64,000 bases of DNA from CAWKAV01 sp963847735 (GTDB taxonomy: Bacteria; Desulfobacterota; Desulfuromonadia; Desulfuromonadales; BM103). The stretch is from contig CAWKAV010000010.1 of NCBI GenBank assembly GCA_963847735.1, forward strand, positions 1 through 64,000, read 5' to 3'. Position numbers and translations under genes: made by a program. Shown here one piece after another: positions 35,157 to 43,646 of the stretch (positions are counted from its first letter, which is position 1; each line of letters opens with the position of its first letter). A model generated the notes under the pieces. That model did no database searches, was not told where the DNA came from, and worked only from the letters and a program-made list of their open reading frames with translations.

Positions 35157-36164
35157 TTAGCGGTACCCGGCGCGATCCATTAGGCGAATAGCAGCCTCCT
35201 GCAATTGACCAGAAATTTCCAGGTTTTTCTTACTGGCCTTGAAATCCCCCCAAGCAGCGACATAAGGGTGAGCTTTAACTTTGGGATTGACTGGGTATTC
35301 CATGTTGACATCCGCGAAAAGATTCTGTGCCTTCTCAGAAGAGAGCCATTCCAAGAACTTGACGGCTTCTTCAGGATTCTTGGCATAGCGAGTGACCCCA
35401 GCACCTGAGACATTGACATGGACCCCGGTCGTTTCTTGATTTGGCCAGTAAAGAGTAATTTTCAAGCCTGGATTTTGTTTCAGAAGTCGCCCAAAATAGT
35501 AGGTGTTGACGATGCCGACGTCACCCTGTCCGGCAAGGATTGCTTCCATGACTTTCGTGTCACTTGAGAAAGGTTCTGCGGCCAGGTTGTCCACCCAGGA
35601 GCGGATAATTTCTTCTGTTTTCATTTCACCATAATCAGCAAGCAACATAGCAACCAATGACTGGTTATAGACCTTTTTAGATGTCCTCAGTAGGAGCCGG
35701 CCTTTCCATGGAGGTTCTCCAAGGGCCTCATAAGTAGATAATTCAGCCGGTTTGACTCGTTCCGTACTGTAAACAATTGTTCTCGCCCTCAGTGACAGAC
35801 CAAACCAGTGCATACCTGGGTCGCGATATTGCTCCGGGATATTAGCCCGTAAAGTTTCTGAATCTACGAATTGTAGGACACCTTCTCTGGCGGCATGCCA
35901 CAGGTTTCCTGCATCCACAGTGATTAGCAAGTCCGCTCGAGTATTCTTGCCCTCGGATTTAAGTCGTTGCAACAGTGGGCCTTCTTTGTCAGTAATGAAG
36001 GATATCTTTGTCCCTGTTTCATGGGTATATGCGTCAAATAGCGGCTTGATCAATTGCTCGTTGCGAGCTGAATAGACAACCAATTCATCGGCCAGTGCAT
36101 GGGTCGTGATCAGCATGATCAATAGCAAGAGAGTGATAGACAGAAGGCAGCGAACTTTTTTCAT
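35157..36164 (-). CDS. fbpA: Iron(III)-binding periplasmic protein (FbpA/FutA-like)
   Basis: A 335-residue periplasmic protein with a signal peptide cleaved after HALA-DEL. The class motifs LVVYSARNEQLIKPLFDAY and VGIVNTYYFGRLLKQNP (adjacent tyrosines that bind ferric iron) are present, as is GVHVNVSGAGVTRYAKN. It delivers ferric iron to FbpB/FbpC. ATG at 36164 follows GGGGAGATGTCTC. It is the first gene of the operon, behind a Fur-like box. Confidence 0.9.
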   Translation of the reverse strand: MKKVRCLLSITLLLLIMLITTHALADELVVYSARNEQLIKPLFDAYTHETGTKISFITDKEGPLLQRLKSEGKNTRADLLITVDAGNLWHAAREGVLQFVDSETLRANIPEQYRDPGMHWFGLSLRARTIVYSTERVKPAELSTYEALGEPPWKGRLLLRTSKKVYNQSLVAMLLADYGEMKTEEIIRSWVDNLAAEPFSSDTKVMEAILAGQGDVGIVNTYYFGRLLKQNPGLKITLYWPNQETTGVHVNVSGAGVTRYAKNPEEAVKFLEWLSSEKAQNLFADVNMEYPVNPKVKAHPYVAAWGDFKASKKNLEISGQLQEAAIRLMDRAGYR

Positions 36165-36190
36165 TGAGACATCTCCCCAAAAAAATGAAC

Positions 36191-36234
36191 TTGAAAACCG
36201 TTTTCAACATAATAAAGCCGACTATCACTGTCAA
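36191..36234 (-). promoter_or_regulatory. fbpABC promoter with Fur-like operator
   Basis: On the minus strand TTGACA (36229-36234) and TATGTT (36206-36211) are 17 bp apart. TTGAAAACCGTTTTCAA (36191-36207), a perfect 8-1-8 palindrome, overlaps the -10 box and start point. It resembles the 7-1-7 Fur boxes of Desulfuromonadales (TGAAAAtcaTTTTCA), so iron repression is likely. Confidence 0.72.
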
Positions 36235-36336
36235 GAAATATTTGTATTAAATGCTGTTTTGTTCAGCAACTCAATAGGGTACTAATTTGGTCATATTTAA
36301 GGCCTTACAATTGTCAACCCTTAAGTGTTCTGTGTA

Positions 36337-36503
36337 TCACGACTGCCAGTACGTATTAAAGCCGGGAGTGGATTCCTGGATTGCTGGGCCAGTAAGAATT
36401 ACGCCTTTTTTGGCCAAGACAAGCACCTCGACGCAATGCAGAAATATAAATAGGGCTGCCAAACAATAAGATGGCCACCTGGGTCTGCAGGGTGGCCATA
36501 TTT
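36337..36503 (+). repeat. Dispersed repeat, copy D, with terminal hairpin
   Basis: TCACGACTGCCAGTACGT-ATTAAAGCCGGG, CTGGGCCAGTAAGAATT, a TTTTTT stretch, GACGCAATGCAG and ATATAAATAGGG are followed by the hairpin ATGGCCACC/GGTGGCCAT (36471-36499) and ATATTTTTA. It is the fullest copy and shows the element ending in a terminator-like hairpin, as copy A does. Confidence 0.6.
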
Positions 36504-36637
36504 TTAAGTCAAGCTGGCAAGAAATCGTAAGTATTGCACTTAACACAAGTCAAGTTTGTAGAGTCCTTCCAGTATCGTCTTTTCACCAAATCAATAATTA
36601 TTTTTCTCAAATCGTTTACCTTCCCAGGCGCATGTCT

Positions 36638-36653
36638 TGGCAAGTCAATTGCA
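36638..36653 (+). promoter_or_regulatory. Sigma-54 (-24/-12) promoter of the copper cluster
   Basis: TGGCAAGTCAATTGCA fits TGGCAC-N5-TTGCA with both invariant dinucleotides at correct spacing. It points at the merR-copA genes; transcription would start near 36665. The NtrC-type response regulator at 41017-42405, the only sigma-54 activator in this cluster, is the natural candidate activator. Confidence 0.68.
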
Positions 36654-36738
36654 AAATCTTAAATAAATGACGCAATTTCAGAATTTTACAGGAGAACTTG
36701 TAGGATATCCGACAGCGGATCGAGAAAATTCCTCAACC

Positions 36739-36776
36739 CTTGACTCTGGACCATGCTCAAGGGTTTAGCCTTGAAT
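36739..36776 (+). promoter_or_regulatory. MerR-type promoter/operator
   Basis: CTTGACTCTGGACCATGCTC at 36739-36758, then AAGG, has the look of heavy-metal MerR operators: a TTGACT -35 box, an imperfect dyad in an over-long spacer (19-20 bp) and a weak -10 near TTAGCC. It precedes merR (GTG 36823), so autoregulation is expected. Confidence 0.6.
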
Positions 36777-36822
36777 CATGGAGCAGAGGAATCCAACACC
36801 AAACACGAACAGGAGGAAAGAC

Positions 36823-37251
36823 GTGAATCATCCCCTTACCATCGGCAAACTGGCCAAACGTGCTGACGTCAGCATCGACAGTATCCGCTTTTATGAACGG
36901 CGCGGGTTGATTGCCGAACCCGTGCGCACCGAATCCAATTACCGGATTTACCAGCGGGAGGTCACCTCTCAATTGCGGTTCATCAAGAGAGCCCAGCAGC
37001 TTGGGTTCTCCCTGTCCGAGGTCAAGGAACTACTGGCTTTCCGCAACGACCCGCATGCCACAAAAGCCGATGTCAAGCAAAAGACCGAGGAGAAAATCGC
37101 CGACATCAAGGGCCGGATAGAAGACCTCACGCGAATGCTGACGGCTCTCGAGCAATTGGATGCCAGTTGCGACGGCTGCGGGCCTTCGACTGAATGTCCG
37201 ATACTGAAGTCCCTGGCCGAAAATGACAGGGATCCTAAAGGTCAGCATTAA
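36823..37251 (+). CDS. MerR-family heavy-metal-responsive regulator
   Basis: A 142-residue MerR regulator: N-terminal winged helix (TIGKLAKRADVSIDSIRFYERRGLI), coiled coil, and a C-terminal metal loop with cysteines in CDGCGPSTECPIL. This fits the group that senses soft or thiophilic metals (Zn/Cd/Pb/Cu types). The GTG start at 36823 follows AGGAGGAAAGAC; the longer frame starting 36778 lacks a ribosome site and would cover the operator. It leads the copper/silver cluster. The exact metal cannot be told from sequence alone. Confidence 0.85.
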   Translation: MNHPLTIGKLAKRADVSIDSIRFYERRGLIAEPVRTESNYRIYQREVTSQLRFIKRAQQLGFSLSEVKELLAFRNDPHATKADVKQKTEEKIADIKGRIEDLTRMLTALEQLDASCDGCGPSTECPILKSLAENDRDPKGQH

Positions 37252-37270
37252 GGAAAAAACGAGGTTAGTT

Positions 37271-37492
37271 ATGGACTCAACATGGGCCAACATACTCTGG
37301 TTTCTGGCAATTGGCGGGTTTTTCTTCATGATGATGCGTCGTGGTGGTGGTTGTTGCGGCGGGCATCGTCACCAGGATAAACCAGGGAAAAGCAGTCAAG
37401 CGGACACAAAAAACCCGAAAGATCTCACGCTGGAGAGCACTCCAGTCGACGAGAACTCAACCGACACACTCAGCAAAAGGAGTACAGTATGA
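37271..37492 (+). CDS. Small membrane protein with Cys/His patch
   Basis: A 73-residue protein: one hydrophobic N-terminal segment (ANILWFLAIGGFFFMMM), then RRGGGCCGGHRHQ and a polar tail. Similar short membrane proteins accompany copper-resistance genes. It probably binds or senses metal at the membrane face; this is inferred. ATG at 37271 follows GAGG. The stop overlaps the next start by 4 bp. Confidence 0.65.
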   Translation: MDSTWANILWFLAIGGFFFMMMRRGGGCCGGHRHQDKPGKSSQADTKNPKDLTLESTPVDENSTDTLSKRSTV

Positions 37493-38133
37493 AAAAGTTT
37501 CTTGTAACGATGGCCATAGCCGGTCTCCTGATTGGAGGTACGGTGGTTTACACTCTGGCTGACAGCAATCAAGAGGCACGGCAAGGCAATGACCAACCCT
37601 GCGTAGCCGCCTCCGAGCAGGGCATGATGGGGCCGCACATGATGAGATCCCAACAGATGGGGGGTTACATGATGGGACACCAGCAGATGAGGCCGCACAT
37701 GATGGGACCGTATGCTATGGGCGGATCCATGTCCGGAATGATGGACAGGATGGATGATGGCCCGATGGGTCTGTTCATGATGGAGCAGCAGCCCGAACGC
37801 GACTTCTATCTCGATCGCGTGAAGGAGCTGAATCTTTCGGCCGACCAAGTGAGCAAGCTCACAGAGCTGCGATCGGATTGCCGGAAGGACAACATACGCA
37901 GCGCCTCCGAGGCGACCATCGCCCGCATGGAACTGGCTGACCTGCTGAGCGGTGACAATTGGCCGCTGAAGGACGCCGAAGCCCTGGTCCGCAAGGTCCA
38001 GCAGTTGGAAGCCGACATTCAGGTGCGTCACCTTCAGGCGGCTATCGACGCCCGTATGGTCCTGACACCGAAACAGTTGGCGCAGGTCAAGGCGGATGTC
38101 GACTTGTACAATAACGACTGCCATTTCGGCTAA
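37489..38133 (+). CDS. CpxP/ZraP-like periplasmic protein, Met-rich
   Basis: A 214-residue secreted protein with a signal peptide (to TLADS), a Met/His/Gly-rich stretch (about residues 44-90, many MMGxHM units suited to Cu(I)/Ag(I)) and a helical CpxP/Spy-like domain with two LTxxQ-type repeats (LNLSADQVSKL and LTPKQLAQV). It should act as a metal-binding chaperone in the periplasm. ATG at 37489 follows AAAAGGAG and overlaps the previous stop. Confidence 0.75.
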   Translation: MKKFLVTMAIAGLLIGGTVVYTLADSNQEARQGNDQPCVAASEQGMMGPHMMRSQQMGGYMMGHQQMRPHMMGPYAMGGSMSGMMDRMDDGPMGLFMMEQQPERDFYLDRVKELNLSADQVSKLTELRSDCRKDNIRSASEATIARMELADLLSGDNWPLKDAEALVRKVQQLEADIQVRHLQAAIDARMVLTPKQLAQVKADVDLYNNDCHFG

Positions 38134-38164
38134 TACGTACCGGATGACCTGAAAGGAGATCGTC

Positions 38165-40456
38165 GTGAAAGATCCGGTTTGTGGCATGGATGTTACTCTT
38201 GAATCAAAAGGTGGAACAGCCCTTTGGCAGGGCGAGACTTACGCCTTCTGCTCGGAGAAATGCCGCACGAAATTCATCGACGATCCCGAGCGTTTCTTGC
38301 ACCCCGATTCCCGGGCTCCCGAAGCAGACGCCTCGGCCAAGGATGCCATTTACACCTGTCCCATGCATCCCGAGGTGGAGCAGAGGGGGCCCGGCAACTG
38401 CCCCATCTGCGGTATGGCCCTGGAGCCGAAGGAAATCACGGCCGAGGGTGGGGACGATGGTGAATTAAGGGATATGACCCGCCGTTTCTGGGTCAGTCTG
38501 GTCCTGGCTATCCCGGTCCTGATCCTGGCCATGGGCCCGATGGTCGGTCTTCCCGTGGATAAACTTGTGGCACCGCGTAATCGGGTCTGGCTTGAACTGA
38601 TCCTGGCGACCCCGGTCGTGCTCTGGGGCGGTTGGCCGTTTTTTCTGCGTGGCTGGCAGTCGCTGCTCAGCCGCCACCTCAACATGTTCACGCTCATCTC
38701 TCTCGGGGTGAGCGTTGCGTATATCTACAGTGTGGTTGCGACCCTCTTCCCCGGCATTTTCCCGGCCGCCTTTCGGGGGACCAATGGCGAGGTGGCCGTT
38801 TATTTCGAGGCGGCCTCTATGATCATCGTCCTGGTACTGCTCGGCCAGGTGCTGGAGTTGCGGGCACGCAGCCAGACCGGAGCGGCTATCCGGGCCCTGC
38901 TCGGCCTGGCACCAAAAACCGCACGGCGGATCAATGCCGACGGGCGAGAGGAAGATATTCCTCTTGATGAAGTTCAGCCGGGAGACCGCCTGAGAATCCG
39001 GCCCGGCGAGAAGGTCCCGACCGATGGCGTGGTTGTCGAGGGGAAGAGTGCCATCGACGAATCGATGGTGACGGGAGAGTCGATCCCCGTTGCAAAGGCC
39101 GCCGGAGATCGCCTCATCGGTGCGACGGTGAACGGCACCGGGTCTCTAATCATGGAAGCAAAAAAAGTTGGCAGCGGGACGCTGCTGGCCCAAATTGTCC
39201 AGATGGTGGCCGAGGCGCAGCGCAGCCGAGCGCCAATTCAGAAGCTTGCCGACCGGGTGGCCGGCTGGTTCGTGCCGGCGGTGGTCGCGGTTGCCGTGTT
39301 GACCTTTGCCGTATGGGCGCTGGTCGGTCCGGAGCCACGTCTGGCCCATGCCCTGATCAACGCTGTGGCGGTGCTGATTATCGCCTGTCCATGCGCCCTG
39401 GGATTGGCGACCCCCATGTCGATCATGGTCGCTACCGGCAAAGGCGCGACGCAAGGCGTGTTGTTCAAGAATGCCGAGGCGATTGAAAGCATGCGCAAGA
39501 TCGACACACTGGTCGTCGACAAAACCGGCACCCTGACCGAAGGTAAACCGAAGCTGGTCGCATTGCATGCCCTGGCTGGAAATGACGAAAAACGCCTGAT
39601 ACAACTGGCCGCCAGCCTCGAGCGCGGCAGTGAACACCCGCTGGCAGCGGCGATCGCCGCTGGAGCGGCCGAACGGGACATCGAACTCAAGGAAGCGGAT
39701 GACTTTGACTCGATAACCGGGAAAGGGGTTACTGGCCGGGTGGACGGTCAGGCGGTCGCCCTCGGCAACCAGGCGCTGCTCGAGGGACTCGGGATCGACC
39801 CTGGGCCTATCGCGGAAGAAGCGGAGCAACTGCGTTTAGAAGGGCAGACGGTGATGTTTGTTGCCATCAACGGCGCAGTCGCCGGACTGCTCGGCGTCGC
39901 TGACCCGATCAAAGAAACAACTCGGGAGGCGATTCAAAAGTTGCACGAAAGCGGCGTGCGGATTGTCATGCTCACTGGCGACAACCGGTCAACAGCCGAG
40001 GCGGTCGCCAGGAAACTCGGCATTGACGATGTGGTCGCCGAGGTTCTGCCTGACCAGAAAGCCGCCGTGATCAAGCGTTTCCAATCCCAGGGGCACATGG
40101 TGGCAATGGCCGGCGATGGTGTAAACGACGCGCCGGCTTTGGCCCAGGCTCACGTCGGGATTGCCATGGGCACCGGCACCGATGTCGCCATGGCCAGCGC
40201 AGGTGTCACTCTGGTCAAGGGCGACCTGCGTGGCATCGTGCGCGCCCGCAAACTGAGCGACGCCACCATGGGCAATATTCGTCAAAACCTGTTCTTCGCC
40301 TTTGCCTACAATGCCCTGGGCGTCCCGATCGCTGCCGGGATTTTGTATCCGGTCTTCGGCCTACTGCTCAGCCCGATGATCGCCGCTGCAGCAATGAGCT
40401 TCAGCTCGGTTTCGGTGGTCGGAAATGCCCTGCGGCTACGCAACATAACCATTTAA
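38165..40456 (+). CDS. copA: Copper/silver P-type ATPase (CopA/SilP-like)
   Basis: A 763-residue P1B-type ATPase. Order: YHS domain (DPVCGMDV to CSEKC, 1-45), heavy-metal-binding domain (YTCPMHPEV to CPICGM, 60-90), eight membrane segments, TGES actuator motif, CPC in IIACPCALGLATP, DKTGT, TGDN and GDGVNDAPAL. The last helices carry YNALG and MSFSSVSVVGNALRLR, matching the Cu(I)/Ag(I) subclass. There is no N-terminal GMTCxxC domain; YHS/HMBD replaces it. GTG at 38165 follows AAAGGAGATC. It exports monovalent copper or silver from the cytoplasm. Confidence 0.92.
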   Translation: MKDPVCGMDVTLESKGGTALWQGETYAFCSEKCRTKFIDDPERFLHPDSRAPEADASAKDAIYTCPMHPEVEQRGPGNCPICGMALEPKEITAEGGDDGELRDMTRRFWVSLVLAIPVLILAMGPMVGLPVDKLVAPRNRVWLELILATPVVLWGGWPFFLRGWQSLLSRHLNMFTLISLGVSVAYIYSVVATLFPGIFPAAFRGTNGEVAVYFEAASMIIVLVLLGQVLELRARSQTGAAIRALLGLAPKTARRINADGREEDIPLDEVQPGDRLRIRPGEKVPTDGVVVEGKSAIDESMVTGESIPVAKAAGDRLIGATVNGTGSLIMEAKKVGSGTLLAQIVQMVAEAQRSRAPIQKLADRVAGWFVPAVVAVAVLTFAVWALVGPEPRLAHALINAVAVLIIACPCALGLATPMSIMVATGKGATQGVLFKNAEAIESMRKIDTLVVDKTGTLTEGKPKLVALHALAGNDEKRLIQLAASLERGSEHPLAAAIAAGAAERDIELKEADDFDSITGKGVTGRVDGQAVALGNQALLEGLGIDPGPIAEEAEQLRLEGQTVMFVAINGAVAGLLGVADPIKETTREAIQKLHESGVRIVMLTGDNRSTAEAVARKLGIDDVVAEVLPDQKAAVIKRFQSQGHMVAMAGDGVNDAPALAQAHVGIAMGTGTDVAMASAGVTLVKGDLRGIVRARKLSDATMGNIRQNLFFAFAYNALGVPIAAGILYPVFGLLLSPMIAAAAMSFSSVSVVGNALRLRNITI

Positions 40457-40521
40457 CCACGGGGATGCGTTCTACCCCGTCGCTTTGGGAAGGTGTCAAC
40501 CATCCCACGGAGGTAAACGTC

Positions 40522-40755
40522 ATGATAAAAGATCCGATTTGCGGAATGGAGATCCAACGAGAAAAGGCCTTGCATAAACTTTATCTGGAACATGATATAG
40601 TCTGTTTCTGTTCACATCACTGCCTAGATATCTACATACAAAAGCGCAATTTGTCTAAAACATCGAAAAAGAAAGGGGCCTTCGCGAGGTTTCTCGATAA
40701 GCTTGCCAAAGACAACGAACAAACCTTCGGAGGTTCGCCTCCCAAGTGCCATTGA
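40522..40755 (+). CDS. Small YHS-type metal-binding protein
   Basis: A 77-residue protein with DPICGMEIQRE and CFCSHHCLDIY, the cysteine pattern of a YHS domain, plus a lysine-rich tail. ATG at 40522 follows CGGAGG. It resembles the YHS head of the CopA next door and may be a metallochaperone for it. Confidence 0.72.
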   Translation: MIKDPICGMEIQREKALHKLYLEHDIVCFCSHHCLDIYIQKRNLSKTSKKKGAFARFLDKLAKDNEQTFGGSPPKCH

Positions 40756-40784
40756 TTTTTGCAGCTCAAGAAAGAGATGTAACT

Positions 40785-40958
40785 ATGATGTATGGAAGTG
40801 GAATGATGGGTAATTTTGACATGATGGGGCCTTTAATGTGGCTTTTTATGCTTCTGATTTGGGGCTTCGCCATTCTTGGATTGTTTTGTGCCATCCGATG
40901 GCTGACAGCTCATACGAAACCTGGCACTGACAAGAAAGCAAAGTCATTGGGGAGATAA
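40785..40958 (+). CDS. Small membrane protein, Met-rich N terminus
   Basis: A 57-residue protein: MMYGSGMMGNFDMMGPLMW then one strong membrane segment (LFMLLIWGFAILGLFCAI) and a basic tail. Such short Met-rich membrane peptides are common in copper clusters. The ribosome site is only AAAGAGATG. Function unknown. Confidence 0.55.
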   Translation: MMYGSGMMGNFDMMGPLMWLFMLLIWGFAILGLFCAIRWLTAHTKPGTDKKAKSLGR

Positions 40959-41016
40959 GTTTTTGGCAAAAAGTCAATGTCTAAAAGAAGATGAACACAT
41001 AACATCAACACTCACA

Positions 41017-42405
41017 TCATGGCCTGGCAATGGCATACTTATCTATCCTGTAGTACAATGTGTGCCTTGGAATCTGTAAAAAACTTGCCGACCGAGTGAT
41101 ATTCCAATCGTTGCGCTCCAGGGCCTGAACGACCACTTCCCTTTCAATTGCTTCCAGGGAATACCCCTCGGGTGGCAGATCTACGACTGGGTGTCCCGTC
41201 CTGGCAGGTATTGAGCGTAATTTAGCCGGCAGGTCGTGCAGGTCAATCGGTTCACTGCGATTCAAGACAACCATTCTTTCAATGGCATTTTGCAATTCTC
41301 GAACATTCCCCGGCCAGGCATATTCCAGCATGCGATCAAGCGCTGCATCACTGATGTTTATCTGAGCCCCTAAGCTGAACCGTGCAAGGAAGTGTTTGAT
41401 CAACAGGGGGATATCTTCTGCGCGTTCACGCAACGGCGGGAGCTCGACCGGAATCACACAAAGACGATAGTAAAGATCCTCGCGGAATCGACCTTCCTCA
41501 ATAGCGGCCTCGACATCCTGGTTGGTGGCTGCAATAACCCTTACGTTAACTGAACGGGCTTTGCCACCGAGTGGTTCGACCTCCATCTCCTGGAGTACAC
41601 GCAGCAGCTTCGGTTGCAGTTCCGTTGGCATTTCGCCAACTTCGTCAAGGAACAACGTGCCGCCGTCGGCCTGCTCGAACTTGCCGGCACGGTCGCGTAC
41701 CGCCCCGGTGAATGCACCGCGCACATGGCCGAAGAGTTCGCTTTCCAAAAGGTTTGCAGGGATGGCGGCACAGTTTATTGGGATAAAGGGCCCTTTGCTG
41801 CGGCCTCCTCCCTGGTGGATCGCCCTGGCTATCAATTCTTTCCCGGTTCCGCTTTCTCCTGTGATCAGCACACTGGCCTCGGTTGGAGCAACCTTTCTGA
41901 CAAGCTCAAAAACATGCTGCATCTTGTCGGAGATGCCGACCATATGACTGAAATCGAGGTGATGCTCAAGCTCCCCTTTCAATCGTTGGTTTTCTTCCTG
42001 CAAACCGAGCAGGTTGAATGCACTCTCCACCACCAAGACCAGTTCATCACGACTGAAGGGTTTGACCAGGTAGTCATATGCCCCCTGCTTCATCGCCTCG
42101 ACAGCTTTTTCTACGGAGCTGTAAGCGGTAATGACGATCACCAGGGTTTCCGGGTTTTCAGCTTTGATCTGCCGCAAGACTTCATAACCGGACATTCCGG
42201 GCATCTGGATATCTGTGATGACGACCTGCGGGTGTTCTGCTTGAAAAGCTGCCAACCCCTGCTTGCCATCGACCGCACTCAGGGTGTGAAATCCGCAGGA
42301 ATGGAGGGAATATTCTGTGACACGCCGTAGAGAGTCGTCGTCATCAATCAACAATACCTTGCGAACGGGTTTGCCATTCTTGCTGCGAGAACGTTCCTTG
42401 TTCAT
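41017..42405 (-). CDS. NtrC/ZraR-type sigma-54 response regulator
   Basis: About 462 residues: receiver domain (LLIDDDD, phospho-Asp in VVITDIQMP, Lys in LVKPF), AAA+ domain with GESGTGKELIAR, GAFTGA and DEVGEMP, and a Fis-type HTH at the end (ITRSASFLQIPRHTLYYRIDKY). No histidine kinase gene lies in the window, so its partner is elsewhere. Its place beside a metal cluster with a -24/-12 promoter (36638) suggests a ZraR-like metal-stress role. ATG at 42405 has a weak ribosome site; an upstream frame to 42519 is unlikely. Confidence 0.86.
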   Translation of the reverse strand: MNKERSRSKNGKPVRKVLLIDDDDSLRRVTEYSLHSCGFHTLSAVDGKQGLAAFQAEHPQVVITDIQMPGMSGYEVLRQIKAENPETLVIVITAYSSVEKAVEAMKQGAYDYLVKPFSRDELVLVVESAFNLLGLQEENQRLKGELEHHLDFSHMVGISDKMQHVFELVRKVAPTEASVLITGESGTGKELIARAIHQGGGRSKGPFIPINCAAIPANLLESELFGHVRGAFTGAVRDRAGKFEQADGGTLFLDEVGEMPTELQPKLLRVLQEMEVEPLGGKARSVNVRVIAATNQDVEAAIEEGRFREDLYYRLCVIPVELPPLRERAEDIPLLIKHFLARFSLGAQINISDAALDRMLEYAWPGNVRELQNAIERMVVLNRSEPIDLHDLPAKLRSIPARTGHPVVDLPPEGYSLEAIEREVVVQALERNDWNITRSASFLQIPRHTLYYRIDKYAIARP

Positions 42406-42688
42406 ATCGTTGTTCGTTCCGTTTCTCCCATCGGCTGCGTTAATCAGTGTTCCGAAGACACTTACATATATCTGGATTTGATTTGTTGGAATTGAAATGA
42501 TTCTTTGGAACTCACCCAAAAAAGTTGATGAGAAAATTAATTGAGAATCAAGTGATCAATGTCTGCTAGACCAGGTTGTCTGGCCAACTGGCTTAATAGA
42601 ATACCCCGCAGCAAGTCATGGGATGACAATAGTGAGTTTTTACACGGCAAGACAAGAGTCGAAGAGTATGACCCTGTGACTTATTTAA

Positions 42689-42715
42689 GGCCACCTGGCC
42701 AAAAGCCAGGTGGCC
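42689..42715 (-). terminator. GGCCACC-type hairpin
   Basis: An 11-bp perfect stem (GGCCACCTGGC/GCCAGGTGGCC) with a CAAAA loop. On the minus strand it is followed by TTAAATAAG, so it probably terminates the Gly-rich gene ending at 42851. Bases 42406-42850 hold no supported gene otherwise. Confidence 0.55.
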
Positions 42716-42850
42716 ATGCTGACAGGTCAAAATGTCGACAACTCTCTTAAGCCGTTACCAGACCTTTGCCATTCATTCTAGCGTGAAACAGGGTCGTGTA
42801 CTCATGATAGCTTAAACCCTGAGGCTTGCGGTTCCTTAAATTTTGGATGC

Positions 42851-43254
42851 CTACTGGGTCACGGGTCCAGAACCAGTATTACCCATGTTACCGCTTTTGT
42901 GTTCGGCCATGTTACCGCTTTTGTGTTCGGCCATGTTACCGCTTTTGTGTTCGGCCATGTTACCGTTCTGTGTTCGGCCATGTTGCCGTTCATGTGTTCA
43001 GCCATGTTGCCGTTCATGTGCTCGGCCATGTTGCCGCTTTTGTGTTCGGCCATGTTACTGCCCATGCCACCATCGTGACCACTGCCCATGCCACCATCGT
43101 GACCGCCACCGCTGCCACCACCCCCATCACTGCCGCCGTTACCGCCGCCCCCACCGCCGCCGCCACCGCCACCGCCCATGGCGAACGCAGTGAAACCGCT
43201 ACCCAGCGCTAAAGAGATTGTCAAGATGAGAATGGCCAAACGTTTCGCGTTCAT
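42851..43254 (-). CDS. Secreted Gly-rich protein with 8-residue repeats, frameshifted
   Basis: Signal peptide (MNAKRLAILILTISLALGSG to AFA), a poly-glycine stretch, HDGGMGS units, then NMAEHxxG repeats encoded by 24-bp tandem units. One unit (42956-42978) is 23 bp, so the frame slips from NMAEHKSG to TWPNTKAV; the shifted frame stops at 42859. In the original frame the protein would go on NMAEHKSG and end NMGNTGSGPVTQ-stop at 42851. Translation as it stands gives 131 residues. Slip, phase variation or sequencing error cannot be told apart here. The ribosome site AGAGGAAA precedes ATG 43254. Confidence 0.6.
42884..43050. repeat. 24-bp coding tandem repeat, seven units
   Basis: Units begin CATGTTACCG or CATGTTGCCG and end TTCGGC. 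Starts are 42884, 42908, 42932, 42956, 42979, 43003 and 43027; the fourth lacks one base. They encode the 8-residue repeats of the Gly-rich protein. Confidence 0.9.
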
Positions 43255-43646
43255 ACTGGTTTTCCTCTTTTAAATTGGAGGCCACCTGCCAAGACCCGTT
43301 TATTCACTCAGAATGACGTTTCTATGCCAGGGTTAAGTCAGTCTAAAAAAAGCGTGGCCGAAATGGTCAGCCTTTTTGCCTCTATTGCTTTCACTCAATA
43401 TATTCTACACCTTTATACATTACCGGACACTGTCCTCGAGATTACAAATTGGTAAGCATTCTTCCTGAAGTTCTTAGTCATGAGCCAAAAGCTGTTTATG
43501 TCAGACATCTTTCTGACAACTCTTCGTAAGGATTTCAGGCCACCCGGCGCTCTAACCAGATGACCTGAAAGGTTTCAGCAACAATCCTGATTTATCGTGC
43601 AAAGCGTGGTGCCTTTTTGCTTAGCCTTGACGGAACTGTCTTGAAC
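43255..43646. other. Intergenic stretch without gene
   Basis: No supported gene. It carries the ribosome site and probably the promoter of the Gly-rich gene (minus strand), a GGCCACC half-hairpin near 43281 and a GGCCACCCGG near 43537. The rest is A/T-rich with nothing recognisable. Confidence 0.4.

Noticed and set aside
42884..43050. CRISPR-like direct repeats
   Set aside because: Units are contiguous with no spacers and encode protein repeats.
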